From: Gemmatimonadaceae bacterium
Lineage (GTDB): Bacteria; Gemmatimonadota; Gemmatimonadetes; Gemmatimonadales; Gemmatimonadaceae
Assembly: GCA_022843265.1 (NCBI GenBank)
Contig: JALHNZ010000001.1
Span: 180,941 to 244,940, forward strand
Direction: 5' to 3'
Length of the DNA stretch: 64,000 nt
Each line of letters opens with the position of its first letter. Positions within the stretch are counted from its first letter, which is position 1. Below the pieces are notes generated by a model. That model made no database searches. It was not told where the DNA came from and saw nothing but the letters and a program-made list of their open reading frames with translations. Made by a program: the position numbers and the translations under genes. Shown here piece by piece: positions 52,849 through 62,618 of the stretch.

Positions 52849-54611
52849 GGCCTCCAGTAACGCGTACGGTTGGACTCATTAAAGCTGGTGACTTCGAGCA
52901 GCTGCTTGGGTTGCGCTGTCACTTCACGCATCATGGGCACACGCTGCTTCTGGCTCATCATGGCCCGCGCACGTCCTTCCATTTGCGTGCGTTGCTCTGG
53001 CGTGAGCGACGACGGATCCGTATCGCCGAGCAGTGCGAGCATGGCTTCTTCCACCGAGTTTGGCGTGACGCGCAGCACGTTGTCGGTGTAGTTCCATGTG
53101 ATCAGGTTGTCGTCTGTCTCAGGCTCGAGCAGGTAAGAGATCAGACTGCCCTTGGCTTGCGCCGTGCTCACGTAGTACCAACCAGCCGGTACCTGCACCT
53201 GCTCGGTCTTCTTCTCGACGCCCGTGACGGACTGCAGGTAGTGTCCCTGAAAGTACTCGTTGCGCTTGATGCCGAGCGCGTCGTACACCTCAAGCTCAAG
53301 CGTCGTCGGCTCGGTGAAGCGATGCACACGAATACCGTGCTCCATGAGCAGCGGAACAACTTTCGCGATGGATGCAGGCAACACATAACCGCGTGCGCGC
53401 GGAATCGTGCGCGTCACATTGTACTGCAGCCACACGGGCACGTTCTGGAGCGCAAACGTTTGTGATGCCCCCTGCCCGCTCGACATCCACACCGGCTCCG
53501 TGCCGCGAGACACGAGCTCATAGTCAACCACGACAGCGTCAGCCGCAGTTGGCGCGGCACCGGCACGGATGTTGCGCATGCGAGAACCGTTTGTCAGCGC
53601 ACGAATCTCGGCGCGCTTTTCAAACGCATGGCGCAGCACGGTGCGCATGCCAAGCTCCTGACCACGCACCTGATGGAAGTAGCGTTCGGCTTGCGGGATG
53701 GCTTCTACGGTACCATTGCGCACGCGATGCGACGACGACGGCGTTTCGAACAGAATGCCGATGGAGTTCACAAGGCCGGTGTACACGTGATGCTTGCGCG
53801 GCTCAACAGACGTGGAGCCCCAGCCTCGCACACCGTCACGCATCTGCGCACCGGAGTAGTCAAAACCGTCGTAGCCGTTCGCTTTCAGGTCCGTTCGCAT
53901 GCGCGGAAAGATTTCGCGGTACGGATACTCACGCAGTGTTTTGTCGACGGCGGGGTTGAGCGTGGCTTGCCAGGTAAGCGTGTACGGCGCCGAGCCACCG
54001 TGGTGCGTGTCAATGTGAATGTCGGGCGTCCACTCGTTGAGCACCTGTGTGACCAGCGCGTGAATTTCCTGTGACTCCAGCTTCAAGTAGTCGCGGTTCA
54101 TATCGAACCCTTCTTCATTCGTGCGACGCCGCACTTCACCGCCGTCGGGATTCACCAGCGGCACGAAGAGCACGATCACACTATCCAACATGCCGCGCAG
54201 ATCGCCGTACACCAGATCACGCGCCACCAGCTGCGACGCTTCCTTGCCGGCGGGTTCGTTGCCGTGTACCGCGTTGGCAATGAGCACGATCGTTTTGCCC
54301 GAGCGCAGCGCGTCTTGCGGATTCGCAATCGGATCACGCGATACCGTAACCAATGTGAAGTCACGTCCGAGCAGCGTGCGCGTAAGCGGCTTGATGCTCA
54401 CTTCATCGCTGGCGCGATCGAGATGGTACCAGAACTTCATGAGTGAGTCGAACGGCGTAGGGCCGGCCTTGAACTCGTTGACCTCCTGCCACGTGCGAAG
54501 CGTGGGTTGCGCGGTAACGCTCTGCGCCGCAACGGAAGTCGCGGAGGCCAGCAGCATGGCCGCGGCGAACGGAAAGGCGCGCAGAGCGCGGAAAGTTAGC
54601 GAAGCAGACAT
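52845..54611 (-). CDS. Exported M14-family zinc carboxypeptidase
   Basis: 588 aa from ATG 54611; signal peptide ends near SVAAQS. Peptidase M14 domain: HGNEPAGKE (zinc His and Glu), DTHHGGSA (zinc His). The family cleaves C-terminal residues from peptides or wall peptides. The C-terminal 250 residues form a beta-rich domain (about 360-588). Co-translated with the methyltransferase. Confidence 0.9.
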   Translation of the reverse strand: MSASLTFRALRAFPFAAAMLLASATSVAAQSVTAQPTLRTWQEVNEFKAGPTPFDSLMKFWYHLDRASDEVSIKPLTRTLLGRDFTLVTVSRDPIANPQDALRSGKTIVLIANAVHGNEPAGKEASQLVARDLVYGDLRGMLDSVIVLFVPLVNPDGGEVRRRTNEEGFDMNRDYLKLESQEIHALVTQVLNEWTPDIHIDTHHGGSAPYTLTWQATLNPAVDKTLREYPYREIFPRMRTDLKANGYDGFDYSGAQMRDGVRGWGSTSVEPRKHHVYTGLVNSIGILFETPSSSHRVRNGTVEAIPQAERYFHQVRGQELGMRTVLRHAFEKRAEIRALTNGSRMRNIRAGAAPTAADAVVVDYELVSRGTEPVWMSSGQGASQTFALQNVPVWLQYNVTRTIPRARGYVLPASIAKVVPLLMEHGIRVHRFTEPTTLELEVYDALGIKRNEYFQGHYLQSVTGVEKKTEQVQVPAGWYYVSTAQAKGSLISYLLEPETDDNLITWNYTDNVLRVTPNSVEEAMLALLGDTDPSSLTPEQRTQMEGRARAMMSQKQRVPMMREVTAQPKQLLEVTSFNESNRTRYWRP

Positions 54612-54718
54612 GGCGCGCGTGGGGAGGGTAAGAATGGGGGCGCGTGCGGCGCGACGAGCCCGCGCCTGCTCAATCTTAGCCTGCGAACGCGCCGGTTGCA
54701 CGCGCCTGGCCGCTCGTG

Positions 54719-55111
54719 CTACGGCACCACCGCCGTCGCCTCGATTTCAATCACCGCACCCGCTTCCATCAACGCCGAGACCTCCACCGCCGACATCGCA
54801 GGGAAATGGCGCCCCAGTACCTCCCGGTACACCTCGCCAAGCTCCCGTGCGGCGCTGAGGTACATCGTGCGATCAGTCACGTACCAGGTAAGACGCACGA
54901 GATGTTCAGGTCTCGCGTTGTCTTCCGCCAGCACGGCCACAATGTTGCACAATGCCTGTCGTGCCTGACTCACCAGATCGCTCCCCACAAGCTGCTGCTG
55001 CGCATCCCACCCGATCTGCCCGGCCACAAAAATCGTCCGACCTGTGGCCGACACACCATTGGCGTAACCGCGCGGCCTCGGCCACTGTTCCGGCTGCAAC
55101 ACACGATGCAT
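54719..55111 (-). CDS. RidA-family protein of the anthranilate operon
   Basis: 130 aa Rid fold: GRTIFVAGQIGWDAQQQLV, DLVSQARQALCNIVAVLAE and GAVIEIEATAVVP. The conserved catalytic Arg of archetypal RidA (around residue 105, before the VEVSAL strand) is Met here (PAMSAVEVSAL), so it is not a standard 2-aminoacrylate deaminase. In the anthranilate-CoA path the ring product after monooxygenation/reduction is an enamine; this protein may hydrolyse it. That role is inferred from the context only. ATG 55111 overlaps the ligase stop. Confidence 0.8.
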   Translation of the reverse strand: MHRVLQPEQWPRPRGYANGVSATGRTIFVAGQIGWDAQQQLVGSDLVSQARQALCNIVAVLAEDNARPEHLVRLTWYVTDRTMYLSAARELGEVYREVLGRHFPAMSAVEVSALMEAGAVIEIEATAVVP

Positions 55112-56757
55112 CACTGCTCCTCCTTAAGACGAAAGCGCTGCAGTTTGCCAGTATCTGTTTTGGGCAGCGACGAGACGAACTCCACGACGCGCGGATACTT
55201 GTACGGCGCGATGGTGGCCTTCACGTGATCCTGCAGCGCTTTGGCCAGCGCCGGAGACGCCGTTGCACCCTCGCGGAGCACAACAAAGGCCTTCACGGCT
55301 TGCCCACGATCCTCATCCGGTACGCCAATCACTGCGCACTCCAGAACATCGTGATGCGTAAGCACAGCCGACTCAACTTCCGGGGCACCAATGTTGTGGC
55401 CGGAGGAAATAATCAGATCATCGGTACGTGCCTTGAAATACACGTAGCCGTCGTCGTCCATTGACGCCGCATCACCCGTGAGATTCCAGCCTCTCTGCAC
55501 ATAGTCCTGTTGCCTCGCGTCGTTGAGATAGCGGCAGCCGGTTGGGCCGCGTACCGCCAGTCTCCCCACAGTGCCGCTCGGAAGCGGCCTCAATGCATCG
55601 TCAAGAATGGCGATCTCGTAGCCGGGAACCGCTCGGCCAATGGCACCGCAGCGCACGTCGGCGCCGGCCGCAGCAATGAAAATGTGAATGAGTTCGGTTG
55701 CGCCAATGCCGTCGAGCAACTCGACGCCCGCCTGGTGTCGCCACAGCGAGCGCGTGGCGTCTGGCAATGCTTCACCGGCGGAAACGCACGCGCGTAGCGA
55801 CGACGTGTCAAAGCGCGTCGGTTCTCGTTGCAAGGCCAGCGCCATCTGCCGATAGAACGTTGGCGCGGTGAAACTCACCGTGGCGCGTGTTGCGGCCACG
55901 GCCTCCAGCAGCGTTTCTGGTGTGCACTTTTCAAGCAGCACCGCGGTCGCGCGCGCGGCGAGTGGAAAACAGAGCAGGCCGCCAAGCCCGAAAGTAAACG
56001 CCAACGGCGGCGTGCCAATGCATCGGTCCGCGTGCGACGTTGCCAGAACCTGTCGGGAGAATCCATGGCACATCACCATCACATCGCGGTGAAAGTGCAT
56101 GCACCCTTTGGGATCACCCGTGGTGCCTGAGGTAAACGCGATCAGGCAGACGTCGTCCACACTGGTGGCGTGCGCGGCAAAAGGCTGTGTATGGACGGCG
56201 CACAATGTCTCGAGGCTATCCGGAGCAGCGCTCCCCCAGGTGCGTACCGCGCATTCCTGTGACGACAACTGGACGGCCGTAAACAACTCATCGGCAAGCC
56301 GAACATCGCAGAGAGCGGCCGCGCACTGCGCCCGTTCAATGATCGTGCGCAGCTCCTTCGCGCGCAGCAGTGGCATCGTGGTGACGGCGACACAACCCGC
56401 CTTGACCGTCGCAAGCCAGGCAGCTGCCATCCACAGACCGTTATATCCCCGCAGCAACACACGGTTGCCGGGCACCAGCAACAAATCCTGGCGTAGCACG
56501 TGCGCAATCGAATCCACCAGCGCGGCGAGCTCTGCGTACGTTGTCTCCCGATAGCGGCCGTCATCACCACGCGCAATCAGCGCGACGTGCGTACCAAAGT
56601 CCTCAGCGATCGCCGCGTCGAGCAGCTCCGCCGCGACATTCAGGTTCGCCGGATAGTCGTAGAACGGTGCAAGGTGAAAAACCGGCCACTGCTCAATGGG
56701 CGGCAGCTGCTGGCGCGGCCAGCAATCATCGTGCGCACTGGGGAGGAGTGGTTGCAT
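55111..56757 (-). CDS. 2-aminobenzoate (anthranilate)-CoA ligase
   Basis: 548 aa adenylate-forming enzyme: FTSGTTGDPKG P-loop, GIGATELIHIF (A5), TGDAASMDDDGYVYFKARTDDLIISSGHNI (A7-A8) and PKTDTGKLQRF with catalytic Lys (A10). The length and the benzoate-CoA ligase-like N-terminus, together with the anthraniloyl-CoA monooxygenase gene in the operon, support anthranilate as substrate, giving 2-aminobenzoyl-CoA. Benzoate or another aromatic acid is the alternative. Confidence 0.85.
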   Translation of the reverse strand: MQPLLPSAHDDCWPRQQLPPIEQWPVFHLAPFYDYPANLNVAAELLDAAIAEDFGTHVALIARGDDGRYRETTYAELAALVDSIAHVLRQDLLLVPGNRVLLRGYNGLWMAAAWLATVKAGCVAVTTMPLLRAKELRTIIERAQCAAALCDVRLADELFTAVQLSSQECAVRTWGSAAPDSLETLCAVHTQPFAAHATSVDDVCLIAFTSGTTGDPKGCMHFHRDVMVMCHGFSRQVLATSHADRCIGTPPLAFTFGLGGLLCFPLAARATAVLLEKCTPETLLEAVAATRATVSFTAPTFYRQMALALQREPTRFDTSSLRACVSAGEALPDATRSLWRHQAGVELLDGIGATELIHIFIAAAGADVRCGAIGRAVPGYEIAILDDALRPLPSGTVGRLAVRGPTGCRYLNDARQQDYVQRGWNLTGDAASMDDDGYVYFKARTDDLIISSGHNIGAPEVESAVLTHHDVLECAVIGVPDEDRGQAVKAFVVLREGATASPALAKALQDHVKATIAPYKYPRVVEFVSSLPKTDTGKLQRFRLKEEQ

Positions 56758-56772
56758 CGATGTTCCGCTTGT

Positions 56773-57966
56773 TCAGAACTGCGCGCGCAGTGTTTCACGA
56801 CCCACCAACAAACGCTGCACTTCACTGGCACCTTCATATATGCGAAGTGCGCGGATTTCCCGGTACAATCGCTCGACCGTTTCACCCGTGCGCACTCCTT
56901 TGCCGCCGTGAAGCTGCACCGCGCGATCGATGATACGCTGCGCGAGCTCTGTTGCCGCGAGTTTGGCCATCGCGGCCACGGTGGTCACACGCCCTTCCTG
57001 CGTGTCGCGAAACCACGCGGCGCGATAGGTAAGCAGCGCGGCGCTGTCGAGTTCCGTGGCCATATCGCCGATCATGGCCTGCGCGAGCGGCTGTGCACCG
57101 AGCGAGCTGCCGAACATTGCACGCGAGTTGGCTTGGCTCAGCGTTTCCCGAAGCGCACGCCGCGCAAACCCTGTGGCGGCCGCCGCCACTGACATGCGGA
57201 AGATATCGAGCGTGCGCATGGCCAGCTTGAAGCCGTCGCCCTCTTCTCCGAGCATGAATGTTTCAGGCACGGTGCACCTGTCGAAACGCAAGGTTGCGAG
57301 CGGGTGCGGAGCCATGACGTTCAACCGCTCGACGACAGTCAGCCCAGGCGTATTGGCGGGCACGAAGAACGCGCTGACACCCTTCGCACCACGCGACGCG
57401 GCGTCAGAGCGCGCAAATACGCAATAGAAATCCGCAATGCCGCCGTTGGAGATCCACGTTTTCGTGCCAGAGATCTCCCATCCGTTATGAACGCGCGTGG
57501 CACTACTCGAAATAGCGGCAGCGTCGGAGCCAGCATCCGGTTCGGTAAGCGCAAACGCGGCGATTGCCTGGCCATTGGCGACTTTGGGGAGCCACTCATG
57601 GCGCAGCGCATCGGAACCAGCGAGCGTGAGCGGCCCAGAGCCAATGCCTTGCATGGCGAGGGAAAAGTCGGCCAGCCCGTCCTGCATGGCGAGATGCTCT
57701 CGCAAAATGCACACGCTTCGCGAGTCGATCTGTTCCAGTGCGCCGCCCCACATCTTTGGTACGCAGTACTGCAGCAGGCCAGCGTGTCCGAGTCGTTGCA
57801 CCCACTCGCGACAGGCAGCGTCTGTGTCAGCGTGATCAATCGTCTGGGCCGATGCCCATTCGCTCACGCGGAGTGCCAGCGCACGATGCGACGCATCGAA
57901 GAACGGCCACTGCAGGTGCGGTTCTCCGGGCTCCGCGCGTGGGGCGGTTGCGCTCGGTATGTCCAC
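56773..57966 (-). CDS. Acyl-CoA dehydrogenase of the anthranilate operon
   Basis: 397 aa FAD enzyme: FALTEPDAGSDAAAI, ISGTKTWISNGGIADFYCVFAR, RALRIYEGASEVQR with the catalytic Glu (E in YEGASE). It would desaturate a ring-derived CoA thioester in the beta-oxidation-like part. Two bases separate it from the hydratase. Confidence 0.92.
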   Translation of the reverse strand: MDIPSATAPRAEPGEPHLQWPFFDASHRALALRVSEWASAQTIDHADTDAACREWVQRLGHAGLLQYCVPKMWGGALEQIDSRSVCILREHLAMQDGLADFSLAMQGIGSGPLTLAGSDALRHEWLPKVANGQAIAAFALTEPDAGSDAAAISSSATRVHNGWEISGTKTWISNGGIADFYCVFARSDAASRGAKGVSAFFVPANTPGLTVVERLNVMAPHPLATLRFDRCTVPETFMLGEEGDGFKLAMRTLDIFRMSVAAAATGFARRALRETLSQANSRAMFGSSLGAQPLAQAMIGDMATELDSAALLTYRAAWFRDTQEGRVTTVAAMAKLAATELAQRIIDRAVQLHGGKGVRTGETVERLYREIRALRIYEGASEVQRLLVGRETLRAQF

Positions 57967-57968
57967 GG

Positions 57969-58814
57969 CTAGTTGCCCTCGAACACGGGAGGACGCTTGG
58001 CGGCAAACGCTTCAAACGCCCGCTGAAAATCCTGCGTGCCCATGCACAGCGCCTGGGCCTGCGCCTCCATTTCGATCGCCTGCTCAACCGACACGTTCCA
58101 TTCCTGTTGCAACATGGTCTTGGTCATGGCGTGCGCGAAGGTTGGGCCGCTCGCCAGCGCATCGGCGCGCCGGTTCGCTTCCGCCAACAACTCGTCCGGC
58201 TCCAGGATCGCGTTGTGAAAACCCCAACGCTCACCTTCCTCGGCGGACATGGTTCGACCGGAATACAGCAGTTCGGCCGCGCGCCCCTGCCCGATGATGC
58301 GCGGCAGCAACGAACACGCACCCATATCGCATCCAGCAAGTCCAACACGCGTGAAAAGGAATGCAGTTTTCGTGCGCGGTGTGGCGATTCGAATATCGGA
58401 CGCCATGGCAAGGATCGCACCGGCGCCGGCCGTCACCCCGTCCAGTGCCGCAATGATTGGTTGTGGACATGCGCGCATCGCCTTGACGAGATCACCCGTC
58501 ATTCGCGTAAACGCGAGCAACTCCGGCACTGCCATCTTCGTGAGCGGCTCAATGATTTCGAAGACATCGCCGCCAGAGCAGAAGTTGCCGCCGGCGCCAG
58601 TGAGGATCACCGCGCGAATATCCGACGCGTACTGCAGTGCGCGAAAGAACTCGCGCAACTCGGCGTAGGAATCGAATGTGAGCGGATTCTTACGCTCCGG
58701 TCGGTTCAGCGTGATGGTGGCAACCTGTCCGTTGTCACTCACGGTGAGCTGTACGTGCTGCAGCTGCCGCTGCGCCACTGGGCGCGTCATCGCCTGCATT
58801 GCATTCTCAGCCAT
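57969..58814 (-). CDS. Enoyl-CoA hydratase/isomerase of the anthranilate operon
   Basis: 281 aa crotonase. Oxyanion segments [17 protein letters not shown] and [19 protein letters not shown] are present. Probably hydrates or opens the ring-CoA intermediate. Overlaps the MarR gene by one base (TGATG). Confidence 0.9.
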   Translation of the reverse strand: MAENAMQAMTRPVAQRQLQHVQLTVSDNGQVATITLNRPERKNPLTFDSYAELREFFRALQYASDIRAVILTGAGGNFCSGGDVFEIIEPLTKMAVPELLAFTRMTGDLVKAMRACPQPIIAALDGVTAGAGAILAMASDIRIATPRTKTAFLFTRVGLAGCDMGACSLLPRIIGQGRAAELLYSGRTMSAEEGERWGFHNAILEPDELLAEANRRADALASGPTFAHAMTKTMLQQEWNVSVEQAIEMEAQAQALCMGTQDFQRAFEAFAAKRPPVFEGN

Positions 58815-59320
58815 CAGGTAGTCTCCACCAGCGCAACAGAAGAAACGCGCCGCTTCACCGTGCCGAGCAGCGCATAGAGGGTGCGACGGTCATCCGAGCA
58901 CAGCGATCCGAATCGCTCGGCAATCAGTGATTCGTGCACCGAGGCCATCCGATGAAAGTGTCGTCGACCGGCTGCGGTCAGCTTTACCTGTACCGCTCGC
59001 TTATCCGTGGCGGAGACACGGCGGGTAACAAAGCCATCGCTCTCCAGAGCGGCGACCAGCCACGTGACGTTGCCGCCGGTACTCAGCGTGCGCGCAGACA
59101 GCTCGCCCATGCGCAGGCCGCCAGCTGCGCGGTCAAGCTGCGCCAGCACATCAAACCTCGGAAGCGACGAGCCAAACTCGCGCTTCAACACACTGTCGAT
59201 ATCGCGTTCGATGAGTTTGGTGCAGGTGAACAACCGGAGCCACAGCCTGAGCGAGTCTTGCTCCGCACCATTGAGGCGCGTTTCAGGATCGAGCACGCGC
59301 GACTGCGCGCTCGCACTCAT
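58814..59320 (-). CDS. MarR-family transcriptional regulator
   Basis: 168 aa. Winged-helix: [64 protein letters not shown], with the D-R wing. Start ATG 59320 (ATGA overlap with SDR). Such MarR proteins often bind aromatic acids or their CoA esters; it probably controls the operon through the dyad at 62501-62522. Confidence 0.9.
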   Translation of the reverse strand: MSASAQSRVLDPETRLNGAEQDSLRLWLRLFTCTKLIERDIDSVLKREFGSSLPRFDVLAQLDRAAGGLRMGELSARTLSTGGNVTWLVAALESDGFVTRRVSATDKRAVQVKLTAAGRRHFHRMASVHESLIAERFGSLCSDDRRTLYALLGTVKRRVSSVALVETT

Positions 59321-60105
59321 GATGTGGCCTCGCCCATGAGCACGATGCACGCGCCCGTGGTTTCACTTGCTGTCGGGAGACACAACTGCAAAATCGCCTG
59401 TGCAACTTCGTGGACCGTAACAAGGCAACTCTGGCCGGCGTCGGCGAGCATCGCCTGCAGCGCTTCTTCTGCGGAACGTCCCGTCTTGCTCACAATGCGT
59501 TGCACGGAGTCGCTCACCAGGTCGGTGCGCGTATATCCGGGGCACACCGCGTTGACGGTCACGCTCTTGCTCGCATACTCCGTAGCAAGCGCGCGCGTGA
59601 GACCAACCAGTGCGTGTTTGGCTGTCACATAGTGCGCGACGTACGCCGCCCCTTCGAGGCCGGCCACGCTGGCCACGTTCACGATGCGCCCAAATCTGCG
59701 ATTTACCATTGCCGGGAGAACGGCCTGCGACGTAACGACCGCGCCGAGTACATGCACGGCGAACATCTCTTGAAAGAGCGCGGACGTGGCACGCAAGAAC
59801 GGCGTTGCCTGCACCGATCCCGCATTGTTCACCAGAATGTCCACCGGGCCAAAAGCGGTCTCGGCCTCCTGGCACGCGGCGCGCACCGCCTCGTGATCAG
59901 TGACATCAGCCAGCACAATGTGCGTTCGGCCCTTGAGCGTCCGCGCGAGCGCCTCGCCACCGCTGCGGTCACGCACCATGAGCGTGACATCTGCGCCGGC
60001 GCTGGAAAGCACGCGCACCGTCTCCGCACCAATGCCACGGTTCGCACCAGTCACAAGCGCGTGGCGCCCTGACAACGGACGCTCAGCGGCAACGTCATCG
60101 ATCAC
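59317..60105 (-). CDS. SDR dehydrogenase of the anthranilate operon
   Basis: 262 aa: TGANRGIG cofactor loop, NNAGSVQ, catalytic Ser in VNVASVAG and Tyr/Lys in HYVTAKHA. It would oxidise a hydroxyacyl-CoA or reduce a keto intermediate. Overlaps both neighbours by 4 nt. Confidence 0.9.
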   Translation of the reverse strand: MIDDVAAERPLSGRHALVTGANRGIGAETVRVLSSAGADVTLMVRDRSGGEALARTLKGRTHIVLADVTDHEAVRAACQEAETAFGPVDILVNNAGSVQATPFLRATSALFQEMFAVHVLGAVVTSQAVLPAMVNRRFGRIVNVASVAGLEGAAYVAHYVTAKHALVGLTRALATEYASKSVTVNAVCPGYTRTDLVSDSVQRIVSKTGRSAEEALQAMLADAGQSCLVTVHEVAQAILQLCLPTASETTGACIVLMGEATS

Positions 60106-62471
60106 GTGAGTTCTCCGCGTGGCGGCTGATCCAGCGCAGCAGTTCGCTCAGCACGCTCGCGCGCCAGCAGGCGATCAAGCTGCGCTTTGCCGGCAAGATA
60201 CTGTGGCGGCCAGAGCGCCTCCGTACCGTGGTATCCAGCGCGCAACGATTCGGTGAGCGTCCACGCGGGATTGACCAGGTGCGGACGACCAATCGCAACG
60301 AGATCGGCACGCCCGGATGCGATGATACCCGTAGCCTGATCGGCGTCGGTGATGGCACCAACTGCTATCGTAGCGATGCCTGCTTCCTGTCGCACGCAAT
60401 CAGAAAACGGTGTTTGCCACATGCGTCCGAACACTGGTCGTTCGTTCTTCACCACCTGCCCTGCGGAGACGTCGATCATATCCGCGCCGACGTTTCTGAA
60501 CAGCCGCGCAATGTGCACCGCGTCGTCGGCGGTATTTCCGCCGTCGGCCCAGTCATGCGCGGAGATGCGCACGGACATTGGCCGATCCGCAGGCCATACT
60601 GCTCGCATGGCACGAAATACTTCGAGTGGATACTTCGCGCGTGCTTCAAGACCACCGCCGTACGCGTCAGTCCGGCGATTCGTGAGCGGCGACAAAAACG
60701 CGGATAGCAAATACCCGTGCGCACAGTGCAGCTCAAGCCAGTCAAAGCCTGCAGCGGCGGCGCGCCGAGTGCTGTCCACGAACTGGGCCAACACGCGGGT
60801 CATGTCATCCGCCACCATTTCACGAGCGATTTGCGAAACGCCCGCGAGATATTGCGTTTGCGATGGCGCAATCAGCGGCCACTCGCCCTCGGGCAGCGGC
60901 TCGTCGACACCCTCCCACATCTTCTTCGTGGCGCCTTTTGATCCGGCATGGCCAAGCTGCAGCCCAATGCGCGCAGGCGTGTAGTCGTGCACATAACGAA
61001 CGATTCGTGTCCACTCCTGCTGCTGGGCCTCGTTCCACAATCCAGGACACCACGGCGTAATGCGCGCGTCTGGCGCCACACAGGTCATCTCGGTCATCAC
61101 AAGCCCCGCACCACCGCTTGCGCGCGCGCCGAGATGCACGAAGTGCCAATCGCTCGGCCGACCATCCGTATGCGCGGTGTACTGCGCCATTGGTGACACC
61201 ACAACACGGTTGGGCAGCGTCAGCCCTCGAACCGTCAAGGGCGTGAGCAACGCCGGCGGGGTGTCGGCGCTCGCGTTCAGCCCGGCGCGCTCAGCAAACC
61301 AACGCTCGAACGCCGCTACGTAGCCAGCATCGCGCTTACGCAGGTTCTCATGCGAAATGCGCTGCGAACGCGTGAGCAGTGAGTACGCAAACTGCTCAGG
61401 CGCGAGCGATGCATAACGGTCTACGTGCTCGAACCACTCAGTGGAGTTGCGCGCTGCGTTCTGCAACTTGAGTACATCGACACTGCGATCCGCCTGGTAC
61501 TTAGCGAGTGCGGCGGGCAACGTGTCATCGATGCCGGAGATCGCAGCGTCGAGTGCGATGGCATCCTCCAGCGCGAGCTTGGTACCCGAGCCGATGGAGA
61601 AGTGCGCAGTGTGCGCCGCGTCCCCAAGTAATATCACAGGTACCTGACGACTGCCAGCCTCAACCCAATGCACCCATTCGGCGCACGTCACGCGGGGAAA
61701 ACGAATCCACTGCGCGGAGCCACGCAAATGCGTCGCATTGCTGATGAGGGGTGCCCCGCCAAGCTGATCGGCGAAGAGCGTTTCGCAGAATGCGATGGCA
61801 CTGGCGGCATCCATGGTATCAAGACCTGCCGCTTCCCATACCTTCTGCGGCGTCTCAACAATGAACGTGCTCATGCCCTGATCAAACTGATACGCATGTG
61901 CCTGAAACCAGCCATGCTCGGTTTCGGCAAAGGCGAACGTGAAGGCATCGAACTGACGAGGCGTGCCAAGCCACACGTATCGGCAATCGCGCACGTCCAC
62001 GTTTGAGCGGTAGGTGCTGTTGAAGCGTTCGCGAATCTGGCTATTGATGCCGTCAGCCGCGATCACCAGATCAATCGCGTCTGTCGCGATCAGCGCTTCG
62101 AGATCGGGGGATGTTTCTGTTTCGAACGCAAGCGTAACTCCCAGTGCCGCACAGCGTTCTTGCAGGATCCGCAGGAGCTCCAGGCGACCCACACCGCTGA
62201 AGCCGTGACCACCGGAGCGAACGGTTCGCCCGCCAAAGTGAATCTCGATGTCGTCCCACCGGTGCAGCGCCTCCGCCACGCGTGCACCACTCTCCGGATC
62301 TGCCGCCTGCAGATTCGCAACCGTCTGATCTGAGAGCACCACACCCCAGCCGAAGGTGCTGTGGGCCTGATTGCGCTCGCTGACGGTAATGTGCGCCTGC
62401 GGGTGACGGCGCTTGAGGAGCAGCGCCGCGTACAAACCACCAGGACCGCCGCCAACGACAAGGATGCGCAC
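60102..62471 (-). CDS. abmA: Anthraniloyl-CoA monooxygenase/reductase (fused)
   Basis: 789 aa from GTG 62471 with GGAG 9 nt upstream. The N-terminal half is a FAD monooxygenase (GGGPGGLYAALLLKRR, LLGDAAHTAHFSIGSGTKLALEDA). The C-terminal half (about 400-770) is an old-yellow-enzyme domain (LTPLTVRGLTLPNRVVVSPMAQYTA, LHCAHGYLLSAFLSP, YGGGLEARAKYPLEV). This two-flavin fusion is diagnostic of 2-aminobenzoyl-CoA monooxygenase/reductase, which hydroxylates and then reduces the ring to a non-aromatic 2-amino-5-oxo compound. Salicylyl-CoA 5-hydroxylase is the nearest alternative. First gene of the operon. Confidence 0.93.
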   Translation of the reverse strand: MRILVVGGGPGGLYAALLLKRRHPQAHITVSERNQAHSTFGWGVVLSDQTVANLQAADPESGARVAEALHRWDDIEIHFGGRTVRSGGHGFSGVGRLELLRILQERCAALGVTLAFETETSPDLEALIATDAIDLVIAADGINSQIRERFNSTYRSNVDVRDCRYVWLGTPRQFDAFTFAFAETEHGWFQAHAYQFDQGMSTFIVETPQKVWEAAGLDTMDAASAIAFCETLFADQLGGAPLISNATHLRGSAQWIRFPRVTCAEWVHWVEAGSRQVPVILLGDAAHTAHFSIGSGTKLALEDAIALDAAISGIDDTLPAALAKYQADRSVDVLKLQNAARNSTEWFEHVDRYASLAPEQFAYSLLTRSQRISHENLRKRDAGYVAAFERWFAERAGLNASADTPPALLTPLTVRGLTLPNRVVVSPMAQYTAHTDGRPSDWHFVHLGARASGGAGLVMTEMTCVAPDARITPWCPGLWNEAQQQEWTRIVRYVHDYTPARIGLQLGHAGSKGATKKMWEGVDEPLPEGEWPLIAPSQTQYLAGVSQIAREMVADDMTRVLAQFVDSTRRAAAAGFDWLELHCAHGYLLSAFLSPLTNRRTDAYGGGLEARAKYPLEVFRAMRAVWPADRPMSVRISAHDWADGGNTADDAVHIARLFRNVGADMIDVSAGQVVKNERPVFGRMWQTPFSDCVRQEAGIATIAVGAITDADQATGIIASGRADLVAIGRPHLVNPAWTLTESLRAGYHGTEALWPPQYLAGKAQLDRLLARERAERTAALDQPPRGELT

Positions 62472-62500
62472 GCGAGCACTCCGGAAGGGACACCGACGCT

Positions 62501-62522
62501 ATTCCTTTAAATATAAAGAAAT
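62501..62522. promoter_or_regulatory. Candidate MarR operator and promoter of the anthranilate operon
   Basis: ATTCCTTT (62501-62508) and AAAGAAAT (62515-62522) form a 22-bp dyad with 7 of 8 matches and AAATAT centre, 30 bp upstream of the abmA start. On the minus strand TTTATATTT would include the -10. The size and AT-rich centre suit a MarR dimer. Confidence 0.5.
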
Positions 62523-62529
62523 ATCATCG

Positions 62530-62578
62530 GGCCCGCGCGCCTCACGATTGCACAGGACGGTGGGAGCCCGCGCGGGCC
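62530..62578 (-). terminator. GC-rich inverted repeat downstream of the small unknown gene
   Basis: GGCCCGCGCG (62530-62539) and CGCGCGGGCC (62569-62578), perfect 10 bp, 29-nt loop. On the minus strand it follows the 62619 gene stop and precedes the AT-rich promoter, so it would separate the two units. Confidence 0.45.
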
Positions 62579-62618
62579 GCTACGGCGCCCGATGTCGTGG
62601 ACCGGCGAGCCCGTCCAA

